Assembly: GCA_037576215.1 (NCBI GenBank)
Contig: JBANDB010000007.1
Location: 3,379,001 to 3,443,000 of the forward strand
Origin: Armillaria gallica
Taxonomy: Eukaryota > Basidiomycota > Agaricomycetes > Agaricales > Physalacriaceae
Direction of reading: 5' to 3'
Length of the DNA: 64,000 nt
Positions 1-12,154 of this stretch are shown piece by piece. A program made the position numbers and the translations under genes. The number at the start of each line of letters is the position of its first letter. Positions within the stretch are counted from its first letter, which is position 1. The notes under the pieces were generated by a model, which searched no databases, was not told the origin of the DNA, and was given only the letters and a program-made list of their open reading frames with translations.

Positions 1-945
1 CTCTCTCATTCGACGTGTTTCAAGCATCACTTACTTTAGCACTTATTATGTTTCACTCATGGCATCTAATGCAAAAATACAACAATCACACAACGGCGAA
101 ACTCACTATCCATGTCATAACACCATATGACTATAGCGACAATCTCAGCAGTGATGTGCCGGTCAGCGACTAGTCGCAAAGTCACGGGCAAGTCGTTAGT
201 CAACCAAAGGCAGGGCTTTTTTTGCCTCGACCTCTTCCCACCCCTTAGAGTGACCTCGAAGGCCCGGTCCGAGACTCCGAGTCCGGTCTCGGCCCCAGTG
301 TTGTCATACCTCACATTAAGAGGTTCAAAGAGCGCCTCAGTGTGTGAGGACATCAGACGCTTAGTAATACTTGGTCGTGCCCTGAAAGTCGGGGCAGAAA
401 ATGACTTGACGACTAGTCGGTGACTAGTCACATGGGCCTTACTGCGACTTTCCACTTTGGGTCACTGCCCGTCCAACACTGAATCTCAGTACTTTCTCCT
501 CTCAAATCCAGCAGGCGAGTCCTGATCAGCGTGTATGCCAAGGTGAGCCAGAATTGAAGCTGTAAAATATGCCGATTTTCCGTCGACGGTATCTGTGCAA
601 AATGGAGGTTGTTGCCGCCAAGGATATGCCATGATCATGGCAAAAATCCTTCCACTGGGGAATACAATGCTAGCCTTGAGGTGTCGTCCATGCGTAGGAG
701 ATATAACATCAATATATTGAGCACGTCGCCGGGCATTGACAAAGGATAAAGCCAAGCTGGTATCTTTGTGCACGTGACATAATTGCCAGATTATGTCAAA
801 ATTTGTAATAGACCCGATCGTCCATAAATACCCACTAGATCAAAAAAAAAAAAAAACTGCCCTGGCAAAACGCCAATATAAAGCAATTAACTGTACGCGG
901 GTGCAAGAATACAAGTGAAGTACGTTACTACGCAGCTCACCCAGA
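1..945. other. intergenic, no gene recognised
   Basis: Short overlapping reading frames exist on both strands but none resembles a known domain. The sequence has several copies of the 8-bp palindrome GACTAGTC (around 165-175 and 408-432) and a run of 15 A at 842-856. I see no supported gene. Confidence 0.5.
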
Positions 946-1268
946 GAAACCATATGCAAGAGAGGAGAGAACAAGAGGGAAGGAACCTCCACGGCGTCTC
1001 AATAGCCAGTGTACTTGGAAATGGGGAGTTTTATTGTTTTTTTCAAAAGTAAATAAAATAAAAAAACAGTCCAATATGACCAAAGGTTGGTTCCTTATAA
1101 AGATACCCGCAAAATACCCATATAAATGGGGCAAGCATGACAAGGGTCCTGGATACGACCCTACTGTACCACAATGAGGGCCATCAGTAGTGTCCACGTG
1201 GGACTGTCATCCCCGATGGCCAAAAGTACCTGAAAATGAGCATCGGACTCGATGATTAGCTTAGTCAG
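946..1268 (+). repeat. left arm of a ~320 bp inverted repeat
   Basis: Its reverse complement aligns along its whole length with 12155-12475. Both copies contain the block GGGACTGTCATC next to a CCCCGATGGCC block, a hairpin-like CATCGGACTCGATG core followed by TTAGTCAG, and a long T/A-rich stretch. The two arms face each other across about 10.9 kb that holds the JmjC gene. Either they are long terminal inverted repeats of one element or two dispersed copies of one family. No target-site duplication is visible at the outer edges. Confidence 0.75.
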
Positions 1269-2342
1269 TGGATTCTATATTTAGAGTATCGAAATCAATG
1301 ATGACAATGTGGCGCTACTGTATGTGAGTGTACAGTAGAAACTGTAACGTGTAACGTAGGTACTGTTTCGTGGCTTATTTCGCCTCCTGTAACGCATAAC
1401 GGTCGAACTGTTCCCCCTTTTTTTCGTTACGCTATAGAAAATCATTGAAAAAATCGTCAAAAAATACCATCAAATTTCAAGTACGAGCTTTTTCAATATC
1501 AATGGTAATTCTAAATGCTTACAGCAGAGTAGCATCGCGAATATCTTAAAACAATACAACGATTACCTTGGCGCCCTTGCTTAATCAAGCAACCATAATG
1601 CATAACTCGGAGGCCGTTTCCGAAATTCCTTAAATCTTCGCCGTAACGCTTAATCTGGCGTTTCTACTCTACACTCACGTACGTATGTGTATCTTGCGCT
1701 TTGTAATGTATTTGGAGTCAGGAGAGCGCTCAGCATGATGTACAATGCTACACTGGCCAGCGAAGCACCAAAATCAAAGCATCCTCGGAGTTGCCTTACA
1801 AGGCAGATGATTGGAGCCAGGACAATAGAGGCGTCCTTATCTAGTGTACATTCCCTGCCAAAATAATTGCATTGGGGTAAGGTCTACCCGTATCCGGCCT
1901 GAAATAGGCCACATCATGCACGATAAACCAAATTAGGCATGTTATTAAGTCCAGAAATATCAAGGCATAATTCATTTTCGGCCCTTTTACTTTAATCCAC
2001 CGTACAGACCAACAGTGCTGAGACATATATCTACACTCAATATGTTCTCTTCAGGGAAAGTCTGAGCGCATGGTAGTTCACAGCCAAGCAATGGTCTGCT
2101 GAGGACTTTGGCATTCGTCCCATTGCCTGTCCACTTTCTGCATCATGGAACCAGACCAGAATCAAAGAGTCGTATTTCAAAGCACTCACATGGGAAACCA
2201 TTTCCAACCAGACCTCTTGCAGACCTCTAAATTGTGTGCCTATGAAGTCTTACCTGTTGCCCATCCATTACAACAATACACGTCCACACAATTCTTTCAC
2301 ATTGCTCCACAATATATTCAATCATGCAAAACAATGTAAACA
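1269..2342. other. intergenic, no gene recognised
   Basis: AT-rich sequence with only short frames. The stretch 1330-1420 repeats the word GTAACG several times (GTAACGTGTAACGTAGG; CTGTAACGCATAACGG). I see no coding signal. Confidence 0.4.
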
Positions 2343-2445
2343 TCTCGAACTGCCATTCTCGATGGCCGACCATATCTGCAACGAGGCATCCGTCTCGATG
2401 ACTTGCTTAGTAAGCACGGTCTATTATTAGCATATCGTAGACTTG
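2343..2445 (+). repeat. CATCGAG/CGATG-core motif copy
   Basis: This ~100 bp stretch (GAACTGCCATTCTCGATGGCC, then CATCCGTCTCGATG, then a GCTTAGTA-type end) matches in the same orientation 1200-1270, 11745-11850 and, more weakly, 21438-21505. It matches 12130-12225 in inverted orientation. It looks like the end module of a transposon family. Confidence 0.55.
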
Positions 2446-3829
2446 GCTACCGGCTTACCCAGTAAGACCACCGGGAAAAACTGAAAAGTGACCTCGTACT
2501 GCTATAAAATGCCTTTAACTATAAAATTCTGATGGGAAATGACTCTCCCCTTCTTCTGTATCAAATAGAAACACGAATGTATTACATGGATCCAAACGTA
2601 CCCATGTAAAATTCTGATTTGATATGGGCGCATCTCTGTCAAGTGTGGACTGGAAACTGTCGCTAAGTACCAAGATCCAGTTCGACGGACTTCATGTTGA
2701 AAAACGAACTTCGGCTGACCAGTTCGGATTTACCGGGTACGTGTCAGTTTTTCCCGCGGATTTTACTGGGTAAGTCTTGGCTACCATGCCGTCGGACGAG
2801 TTTTGTTTTTTTGAGTCTGAAGTTCGAAAGTGTTTGTGTACTTGTTACCAGTTGCTCCGCTTCTGACATACAAAAGGCATCCCCCAACGTCATCCGCCTA
2901 TCTAAGTACAGGTTTGATCTCGAGGAAACTGTGGTCATTTGACTTCGCGGTGTTGGCCATAATTCCTTTGACACGAATTTCAACGTCCTGTGTCCCGTGT
3001 TTGAATCTCACTTTGGACGTCTCTGTTCCATTTTCCAGACTACTCGTATGGATTCTAATATGTCGCTTGTCGTGCAACTTTTGTAAAGCAGATTTTTTCT
3101 GAAAATCATACGTAATTTAAACAAGTTCACAAGGGTGAGGAAGGATGGAACATTTCTTAACCGAGGTTTTTTCACTACAAAAATATGCAGCTTTCGCATG
3201 TGAAGACATTTTGTTATACGTAAGTACGATGCACCGCGGTTTGGAAGAAATGACCGGCATTTAGGAAAGAAAGTATTTTCACAGCTCATATTTGTTCATA
3301 GCTCTGGATGGACAAGCTGAAGTTGTCAGGGTTGCCGAGACCCGAGATTCTCACTTTACGGTTTCCCTAGAAGGGGAAATATAACATTTTACTGTCCGTG
3401 GTCTTCCATTTCTTTCAATGTTTGACACGTGTCTAAGTACTGGTTTCTGATGTTCTATCCTTCAGACAATGTAGGTCTCCGATGAGTGCCATATGGTGTA
3501 CTCGGTAATCCTCTGTATTAGTGCCTCGTCGCTTGCATTGAGATATGCGCCACATGGCTTATAGCATGGACACATTGCGAGTCCGATAGGCTGCGGAGGA
3601 AGTGCTGGCCCCTGGAATATGTCTGGGGCCTACGCGGTGATTGAAACCTATAGACATACGATAACTTGAGAGGCGTTTCTTCACACCTCGCCTGATGGCC
3701 CATTCTATACCATTCTGCATCGTTCTTGCACCTCCAGGACTTCCGGACGCCCAGCCGGGCATCTACCATAATAAACTGTAATGTTAAATGGTGTCCTTAG
3801 CTTGCCTATGTTGACAATTTCTCTTGCCT
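2446..3829. other. intergenic, no gene recognised
   Basis: Overlapping frames of 60-93 codons occur on both strands at 2694-3289 and 3518-3769, but they shadow one another and no motif is recognisable. Decayed coding sequence cannot be excluded. Confidence 0.35.
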
Positions 3830-4090
3830 AGGGTGTGGGTTATCAATGGCGTCAACGGACCAAAGTGGCCAGTCGCGGTGTACTGTCAGCATCATGACCA
3901 GGCGATGGCTTTGAACAGCTGCCTAAATCCGTTCATAGCCTTGCACGGAGAAGAGGATGCCGTGACCTTTCGTTCATCCCTGCGAGGTTGGGAAGAGTGG
4001 CCGCAGATTACTGGCCTCTTCGATCACGCGGGGACAATGTTTTGGTCTGTAATTTTCGGAGCGCGATCAGGAATTTTTTATTCTGAGTGA
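3830..4090 (+). CDS. hypothetical exon or small gene
   Basis: An open frame preceded by a good 3' splice site (pyrimidine-rich, ending CTTGCCTAG) encodes about 87 residues with several Trp residues (VWVINGVNGPKWPV near the start, TMFWSVIFGARSGIFYS near the end). The spacing of the two aromatic segments loosely recalls the small RNase-H N-terminal/viroplasmin-type domains common in mushroom genomes, but the match is weak and I do not assign a function. The acceptor just before it suggests an internal or final exon rather than a whole gene. Confidence 0.3.
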   Translation, partial: RVWVINGVNGPKWPVAVYCQHHDQAMALNSCLNPFIALHGEEDAVTFRSSLRGWEEWPQITGLFDHAGTMFWSVIFGARSGIFYSE

Positions 4091-4153
4091 GTGAGACGGA
4101 AACGATGACAATATATATTTCACCATTCGGACAGAGAACATGCCACTGACCAA

Positions 4154-4881
4154 ATGGAGCGCTCGCCACCCCAATACAGAGCAGCCTTTGGCTTTAATCA
4201 GTTTGAAAACACGTTAATTTGCCAGATGTCTAGGTCAAGCAATGTTGTTGGTCTCCTTGCCAGATTACCCCGCTCTCGGATCGGGCCAGGACGTCGCAAC
4301 CTCAGTCAAACATCTGGACCCTATCCTGATGTTCCTTCCCCAGATACTTCCGGAGGATCGCCACTGCAAAAGCAACACCCGAAGAAGTCGAATACAAATC
4401 CTTCTCCATCGAAGACGCACAGTGAGTGGTTGTCCACGTGTGTATTTATTTTGTAACATGCATTTAAATTAGCGCAAGGAAGCCCCTCAAAGGGTGCTCA
4501 CCTCACATCCAATGTTTATATCACCAACAGTGGCAATAACGATGTATTTTCTACACCATGTAGGTATCTATGGCTTTTTTGTGGGAGTTGATGCTGACAT
4601 TTCGCTTTGAAGTGCGTAGGACTGTGCAGGATACTCTTCGGCAATCACCTGCCCGACAATCATCTCCGCAAAAAACGTCACAAACATCCCTACGTCTTCC
4701 AAGGCTCCTGCGTCTTTATTTGGAAATCTATCAGTATCTGGAAGAAGTGATTTCTCAAAATTTAGACATGGCGGAGGATCGTGATGACTTTGTGGAGACA
4801 ATGACGTATAATGGTGTTCCGGAGGAGGCTAGTGGTTTCATTTGGGAGATGTACTTCGGGCTTGTAGGGATGTGTTTCTAG
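4154..4881 (+). CDS. hypothetical, two possible exons
   Basis: Frames 4154-4456 (Pro/Ser-rich) and 4570-4881 (helix-rich, with an acidic C-terminal part) may be exons of one gene with the preceding exon, since GT/AG pairs exist between them. No domain is recognised. The opposite strand of 4568-4801 is also open, so strand and frame are uncertain. Confidence 0.25.
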
Positions 4882-5437
4882 AGGGTTGCTTTTCAAGTTG
4901 ATTGCTTTTGTCAAATATAACAGCACGCTCTGTGAATGTTTGATGAACATGGCTAATAAAGGAAAGTCTGATTGACATACAATATGTGGGTTTAATATCA
5001 GTCACTACATACAAGCTTCGATATACTGTATGTACTTAGATGTATGAAACGGGGTACCTCCGCGTTACGGATTTGTGGATGAAAGGAGACCATTATCTGG
5101 CGTTACACTTCTTCAATATGCTCCCCAGACTGAGATCCAACCCCGGTTACGTGTTACAATTGCAGTTGTAGGAGACGAAGCGGCGCCTGCCATATGCTTT
5201 ACGTTTCATTCATACAAATACATACGGGAGGTCTGGAGGTGTTCCATACTTTAGGGATTGACACAAGGACGGTGAAATAATCATTATTCCGGCTCACATG
5301 ACGCGAATTTGTCGCTTAAATTGAGCCCAGGATGTGAGCCGCCCTTTCTCTTCCGCGGTCGAGGGCAACAAACGTGACTGTATCTGAGTACACAACTTCA
5401 GGATTTCAGGCATAGTTGTCGTCTCTGTCGAAGCGAA
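4882..5437. other. intergenic, no gene recognised
   Basis: No coding signal is seen. The sequence immediately upstream of the next gene is moderately GC-rich and may hold its promoter, but no motif is distinctive. Confidence 0.35.
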
Positions 5438-6222
5438 GTGAATTCAATCGAGCATCACCTAGACGGGCTTTCCATTCCCGTTTTTGTTCTACGGGAATGT
5501 CCGGATTGCCGACGGAAGTTCTTTTCCCACGCACTTTGCGTTCTCCCTTTAACCACCAGCATGCCTACAACTAGTTCGAACAATGCGCAGTCTGAAAGCA
5601 GTTTTGGTAAGAGGGTGTTTTTTTTTTGCCTTTCCTGCCAGTTCATTGTAGAACTCTCTGCTCATAACTATGAGAACATCGCCCTCGATGAAAATGGTTT
5701 ATGCGCCCTTTTTGAAATGGTGGCATCGAGACCGATGCAAGCTATTAGTCATCGGAACACCATTGAGGTTCATGTGCTGACGTTATTCTAGTGACAGGAT
5801 ATATGGCTGCGAAGCAGTCGAAGTTGGTTTGGTTGCTGCCCGTTCAATGCAAACTGTTCCTACTCAGCGACCTGGATCCCGACCTTTGGTATAAGTTGCG
5901 TGCAGCGGAAAGTTCTCAGAACTCGGACATATCCGATTTCGGCGTCGCAATTGGAAGGTCATTGAAGTCTGTCGCTGACAAGGACTGGGACAGAGGCCAC
6001 CCAGCTCAAATCCGCATAGACAACATTGGCGGGGGTCGGAACGCTAATAAATCTGCAGGCCAGCTGGAGACCCTAGTGCTTGTGAAGGCGATGGATATCG
6101 CCTCAGGATTTCTCCGTTTGCCTTGTCGCTCTTATTATCCAAGCTTTTCAAAGACCCTAAGTTTTGATGCGCGTCAGCTTGGTGTAGGTTTCCCTGCTCT
6201 TCCTGAGATTATATTTAATTAA
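5438..6222 (+). CDS. hypothetical protein, two exons
   Basis: A first frame (about 5438-5610) ends near a GTAAGA donor inside SSFG, and a second frame (5791-6222) begins after a TTCTAG acceptor. Together they would encode roughly 200 residues. The first exon carries a CPDC pair that could be part of a zinc site. The second exon is compositionally protein-like, ending LPEIIFN. I do not recognise a family. It may be a separate gene, or it may be the 5' part of the long transcription unit that continues into the JmjC gene, as the strand is the same and gaps are short. Confidence 0.35.
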
Positions 6223-6639
6223 CATGTGTCAAGTTTTTAAGAAGGCTGGATGGATGGACTCAGAAATTGACCGAAATTTCGACTTCTCTTTGCATATACA
6301 ATGAAAAAAAAATTGCACCCCTTGTTCCCCTGCAGCCGACTACGATAGGAAATAACGAGATTCTGCATAAAGATATATGCCTGCTTGCGAATCATTGGAA
6401 ACACGAATCGGCGAAAAATTGGTTGAAGGTCCTATGTGTGCTGGATGGCGTGGCATTTCACATCCGGTTATTACGTTATGTGAGCATGCCTTATATCGCA
6501 TTTCTCATCATTCTGACTTCTGTTGCAGCATAATGGAATAGAGCAGACGTCGCTTTGGCAAAGGTATGATTTTCGGATAGGCAAAGTGCATGTTGCTCAT
6601 TTTATATGAAGGTTCATCGCAGATAATTATGACCACCCC

Positions 6640-7234
6640 GACGTCCAAATGATCATGGGGGACGATGAAACGATCAAATGATTTAGAAAGAATTTGCCCC
6701 GGTGGAAACAAGCCTTTGCGAATGCTGTCGCAATATCCCCCCTAGTACTTATCATGGGCCAAGGAATGGGCCAAATATTGAACACACCCCTTGCGCTACA
6801 GGTGAGTTTTTCAATCATCTTTTTCCGATGTGCCGTCTAACGTTTCAAGCAAGGTCGGAGGGCGGCTCTCTTCGATGGGGAAACCAAAACTCATCCTTCA
6901 TATTGAAGAAATCTTGTGGAAGTACATTGTTGGTATAGCTTGGGGCTCCTGGACGAGCGAAGTCGGACTGGGCAAGTTTCTCGCTGAAGTGGAGCCGTTA
7001 GTTACCAGGATGCAGGTTCTCAAAGCTGCGTCCAAGGACGCAACCAAAAAGGGATGGGTGGGATATGAAGGCGAGGATACGTGGTTCGAGGATTCCATCG
7101 CGTTCATTCAGAAAAACCGTGTCCCCGGGCTGGAAACCAAAGTTGGAGCCGAAACGACGCAATGGCTCAGAGAGGGGAAATCTCGCTGGATCAAAATCAA
7201 AAAGGGCGGTCACAGGAATGAACGTGTAGAATGA
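6640..7234 (+). CDS. hypothetical, possible upstream exons of the JmjC gene
   Basis: A frame including RWKQAFANAVAISPLVLIMG runs to a GTGAGT donor after LNTPLALQ (near 6801). After an acceptor, a second frame continues to 7232-7234, where a TGA interrupts it. The same frame stays open beyond that TGA up to 7873. So this stretch may belong to the following gene, with the TGA either in an intron or a lesion. No domain is recognised in it. Confidence 0.35.
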
Positions 7235-7318
7235 AGCAGCTCTTGTCCTCCCCGTGTCGAACGAGGCATCGCTCATCTGTCTCCCCGTGAAGCAAAACCT
7301 CGGCAGAGATCTCCAAGC

Positions 7319-10012
7319 TTGTCCCCTTCCCAATCCTTGTCTTCAAAGCCATTTCCGCGTGACGAGATTACGAAGATTTGCCGCCTTCTGACTTATCGCG
7401 TAAATGCGTGGGGTCACGTGTACTACCCGAATTTCAAGGACCGGCCAGAATGGCAACATGCGCCTACCATGCCCCCTCTCACTGTTCGAGATATTGACCA
7501 GATTTCTGTTCGACGAATCCTCATCGGCGAAGTGCCCCCTTTTCGCGCGGAATCTTTCAAGACGGAATTTCCATTATCGCAAGAACAAAAAATAACCCAC
7601 GAGAGGAAACTCTCACAAGATGTTGACGCAAGTTGGCGTCAGTTGATGTTAATGGCGCCCTTTCTGAGAATGACGGAGGTGCAAGACGATTTACCATCCA
7701 TCTCTGGGAAAAAAAAGGCAACGTTCAAACGCCATCGCCATGGCTGCGGACAGAACGTCCAAAAAAAGCAAAGGTTGATCGTGGTCTGTCTCGTTCTCCA
7801 AACCCAATTACTTCTCCGCTCGTTTGGGATCTGGCAAAGAAAGAATATCGGACCTTCGACTATTACCCTTTGATCTCTAACGTATGTCCCCCACAGCCTT
7901 CTGTATACTTCTGTCTGATATAAGTCTTTAGGAAACTGATGATCGGTATCTGCTTGATGGTTGGAATGCTTGCATAGCAACAGACGCAAGTGGGGATCCT
8001 CTTTACCGGCTGAAAGCAACTGGGAAGGGGACCAAAGAATCTATGATTGTGATCCTGAAACAATCAATTGCTTTGAGATATCCTGGAGCGACTCTCAGGA
8101 CCTTCCGCCGCAACAACATTCTCCTGTCTGACACCAAAACGTTGCCACTTACGTGGTCTTTGGACTCTCTTACTGAGATTGGCAACATTGACCTTGTTCG
8201 AGAAGTTCAAGGTTTTCGTTTTCTTCCATCCTCACGAATGTTGCCTGATGAACTGTACTTCTTCAGACCATCAACGGCACAGCTCTGAGCATACAAAGGA
8301 GCAAATTCATGTCAACGTATCCTTACATGAAATGTATGAAGAAGGTTTGTTGGAGGAAGGTTGTATCTTAAACGCTCTCTCTCTACCTTGCAACACTTCT
8401 CACAGTGGCCACCCCCTACAATCGTAAGTTAGACTTTATCCAATGTCTGCCCAGAAACCGACTGTTTTTAGGATTATTTCGAGCCACATCTGAGCCTTCG
8501 AACAAACCTCTGACTTACCCACGGACGTCTATACATCGGGGTATCCAGTTTCGGCAACAAGCTTCTGGTTGGTTGCCACAAAGGGTGCCATTAGCTATAT
8601 TCACTCCGATTGTTTTGGTGTTGGTACCGTTGTTGAAGTTTTGTGTGGGCGGAAGTTGTGGTACGTGTTCCAGCGCCGCAGGATGGTTGGTAATAGGCAG
8701 GATAGCTATATCGATGAGTACATGGGCGATTGGGCCCCTGGATTTATCCCGGACCTGGAAGATTGGACTTCAGAAGTTGTCTTACTCGAACCTGGATCTG
8801 CCTTGTACGCCGTGCTGTATCTATCTTGTTCAATGCTGACACAGAGGCAGTTACATGCGTCCCGACACTCACCACGCAGTTGTTACTCTGGAGAATTCAA
8901 TTGTAAAAGGTCACCACTTCTACTCCACTGCAACACTATCGAAAACTGTCTCGGGGTGGGTTCACACCTGTATGCTTGGCTACGGCATCACGAATGTTTT
9001 GCACACTGAGCTCCTGGAGGTTCTCCTTCGTATGATGTGTTATTTTGGTGCCATCATCAGTGATAAAGGCCCCGAAAGTATGTAAAAAAATATCGTAGTG
9101 ACTCTCATTCTGGTCATGACTAACGATGGTATCAAGGACATGACACGGATATTCCGTCCTTAGAAAGAGAAGGACTTCTCGATCTAATCGCGTTAGGCAA
9201 CCTCTGTTTATTTGCGCCTGCCTTGTACACCTGCATCTGCGATGAGATGGAATCATCAAAACCAGCAATAGCCATGGCAGCCGGGGCGTACATATCCATC
9301 ATACAACGCTTGCGCACGCGATACTGTCTTATCTTTTTCGAGCAAGACGCAAAGGCTGCTGTGCTTGCACCAGAATCAATGATGTGTGTTGATGGTGTGT
9401 TTCTTTGCGTGTTGGGTCCTTGGATATCGCCAATTTCGCTAGGACGTCTGCTGCTCATTTTGGGCGGTCTTTGATCTTCTATGCTCGTAGGGCTTTGCGA
9501 CAGGAGAAGGCTTCAGGAGTACATGAATCGCTCTGGATTGACTTGGAGCAGTTTCAGCAAGATATTGAGGATGCCATGGGTACCTTTCTGCAGATGGAGC
9601 TAACATCTGAGTTCCTCAATGCTTACAAGCGACGGAAGGCGAAGCATTTACTCCTTAGGCCCATATGTTTGGTTCTGTCAAAGAACGAAGTCCTACGTGC
9701 GTGAGGTTCTTTTGCATTCAGACTGATCTGACCTGTCATGTAGAAACTGAAGCCATGACGGACTGGACTCATATTCTCGACTTTGATCCTTCTGACAATG
9801 AAGAGGACGATGACTCCGACAATGAAGACTCGGACAGCGGGAAACCTAGTGATGGAGAAGCTGGCGATGGAGACTCGGACGGCGAGAAAGACTTCACCAC
9901 CAATTTATCGGAGGAGGATGCTATGTATGAACCTGAGGACGCAAACTCTCAGATCGGTTCAGAACCGACGTCAGAGGGGGAAGATTCTAGAGACCAATCC
10001 TACTGCCCGTAG
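7319..10012 (+). CDS. JmjC (cupin-fold) domain protein
   Basis: A multi-exon gene for a member of the large fungal JmjC family: Fe(II)/2-oxoglutarate oxygenase fold, demethylase or hydroxylase role, substrate unknown. The core reads ATKGAISYIHSD, with the iron-binding HxD at 8602-8610, then GRKLWYV, then a Pro-Gly-Ser strand and, after an intron, MRPDTHHAV and KGHHFYS, supplying the distal His. Introns I can support are 7881-7932 approximately, 8805-8850 (46 bp), 9078-9136, one near 9391-9450, and 9697-9743. The last exon encodes a very acidic Asp/Glu/Ser tail, ends at a TAG at 10010-10012 and suggests a nuclear, histone- or DNA-associated role. The exon junction around 8424-8500 does not resolve cleanly, so a lesion or unusual intron there is possible. 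Start uncertain: coding may extend 5' to 6640. Confidence 0.8.
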
Positions 10013-10387
10013 TAAACTGGAGTCTAACCTGGACACCCTGCCCAAGTAGGTTTGTGTCAAACGATAGGCTAGATTTTGCATACTTTTATGGACATATTAC
10101 AACGCATGTTTTTTGTACAAATTTGTATTCTTTGCTTTCTGAAGTCGCGAACTAAATCTTGATATGTAATAGACTTCGCAGCATATTAACCTTCAGTCAA
10201 TGAAGTTAATTTTCAGTAAGAGGTCGCTGGTTCACGGTAGGTGACACAGACAACGCAGGTGGCTTTTATGTAATGTAACCAAGCAGGTCGCACCATCTTT
10301 CTAGACTGGTTACCAGTCTACCATCTTTCCATCCTGTTACTTGGCCCAACTAGTGTTGCAGATAAACGAATACAGTCAGATCCCCCT

Positions 10388-10427
10388 TAACCCATAGCGT
10401 TCGGTGGACCCTCAGAGCTATGGGTTA
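10388..10427. repeat. perfect 11-bp inverted repeat
   Basis: TAACCCATAGC at 10388-10398 is mirrored by GCTATGGGTTA at 10417-10427, with an 18-nt spacer. It lies about 380 bp downstream of the JmjC stop, so it could be a foldback in the 3' flank or a transposon relic. Confidence 0.7.
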
Positions 10428-10924
10428 TGGGAGAGTATGCATAGAATAGACGAAGGTCGAGAACTCAGGAAACAGTAGAACACAGGCTGATTAGTAATTC
10501 CTCGCAGAATTTCAGATGTCCATGTATAATGAATTTATATGTCTAGCTGGCGGAGAAGAGCTGGATAAGTTTCCTTTTATAGTGAGGTTTTAAACATACA
10601 AATTAGAATTCCTGACTGGTGAATTAGCAAGAATATGATTCCATTACCTTTCCGCCTTTGGGTTCAATTTGGGAATGCTTCAGCTTAAATTGTATATTGC
10701 CCACCAAACTCAGTCCTTGTTAACGGAAAGACAAATCGTGGTGATTTGAAACACCACTAAAGCAACTTGGGATCTGTTGATCCTAGCCTTTCCCATCCCT
10801 TATCGCGTAACTCTTTCTACAGAGTTTTACGTGCTGTTGGCGCAACATAACGAGTGAATGTCCGTCTTGTTGGAGGAATACCCTTCAAATCATTGGCCTG
10901 AGAGCACATGCTAATTACCAGTCA

Positions 10925-10980
10925 AATATTCAACAACAGAACAAGGACTACTGGTACTACTAGTCCTGTTGCTGAATATT
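10925..10980. repeat. 56-nt imperfect palindrome
   Basis: AATATTCAACAACAG and GGACTA on the left pair with TAGTCC and TGTTGCTGAATATT on the right, with a 6-nt insertion in the left arm and one mismatch. It is a strong foldback in non-coding DNA. Confidence 0.7.
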
Positions 10981-11744
10981 AGAGATAACCTGGCTACATA
11001 CAATAATGTGGCAGCACGTCCAAAGAGCATGGTCAAATTATTACCATATATGTGCGCCATCTCCTCCATTTCGCCTCTCTTCGACATAGGTGTGTAGTTG
11101 TAATTTCCCCTGGGCTGATTGACTTACATATGTTCAATTTCAGCTTCAGGTTGCTACGTCTGACGTGTTTTCATTGGTCGCACTCTTTTTTTTCGCATGC
11201 GGTACATTAAAGCTCTATCTTATAGTACGGATATATGGTTAAAACCAGCCAGGTTCGCGGTTCAGTCTGCCGACAGCCGCATGCCCATGTATGGACAGGA
11301 GATGGGAGTGTGATAGGTTGTAGGCCTGTAGCTACCCGGTGTATTCAATTTGTAGAGCTAGCTAGCAAATAAATGTGTGTCTTATTGATTACTATCGATG
11401 ATACGCACCGAAAATAGTCTGTGAGCATCAATGGGTATCCATAGGTAGCGATCGCAAAACCGTGCGATGCCCCATTCTTAGCGAGCTACAGCCTTCCATT
11501 GATTTATCGACTGGTATCTCTCCAAACCTGCCCAAGCCCACAGACGTTTAACTGGGCTTCATCGGTGATACAAAGTTATCTGCCAACTTTCTCTGTTATA
11601 CTGCGGCCAGACGTCTCGCAGAGACAGCCATTCATCACTTGCCAATGAAATCTACCTGTCGTGATCGATTATAACAATGCGCATCCACCAAAGCCTTGAC
11701 ATTGCTCAAAGACATTCAGCCATCAAACTTTAAACGTGAACATT

Positions 11745-11850
11745 CGGAACTGCCATCCTCGATGGCCTAAATTAGTTAGACAGAGGCATCGGCCTCGATG
11801 CTCTGCTTAGTCATCATAGTCTATTTTTAGTGCATCGAAGCGACAATTTG
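11745..11850 (+). repeat. CATCGAG/CGATG-core motif copy
   Basis: It starts GAACTGCCATCCTCGATGGCC, continues with CATCGGCCTCGATGC and CTGCTTAGTCATC. It is a direct copy of 2343-2445 and an inverted copy of 12130-12225, about 280 bp away. The close inverted pair 11745/12225 could itself be a ~480 bp MITE. Confidence 0.6.
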
Positions 11851-12154
11851 CATGCCTAGCAAGGATTGTATGGATATTGAAATGGGCAAGTATGCCCAAT
11901 CCACTATTCAAACATTTTCACTCCACCAAACCGCACACAACCACGAAGGACTATGCACCCACCAGAGCTCAAGACAAGAAATCGAAACTCAGAAATGCCC
12001 ACATAATACCGATATCCTTACATACAGATCCGTTAAATTACTATTAGTGGTACAAAAGCGCAAGATGTACACTTAGCCCTATAGGGCCTTAGATTACTTT
12101 AAACATGGACACCATCATCGTCATCATCGATTTTGATGTTCTAAAAGAAGAATT
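11851..12154. other. spacer between inverted motif copies
   Basis: A frame of 74 codons (11852-12076) is present but unremarkable. I see no other feature. Confidence 0.35.

Larger units (their letters stand above)
10013..11744. other. intergenic, no gene recognised
   Basis: Only very short frames are present. The region holds the two inverted repeats listed separately (10388-10427 and 10925-10980). Confidence 0.5.

Noticed and set aside
2694..3289. Coding genes at 2.7-3.3 kb
   Set aside because: Overlapping frames on both strands with no recognisable motif or convincing splice structure.
4265..4801. Minus-strand frames opposite 4154-4881
   Set aside because: They mirror the plus-strand frames. 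The plus strand has better splice-site context and agrees with the direction of neighbouring exons, though support is weak on either strand.
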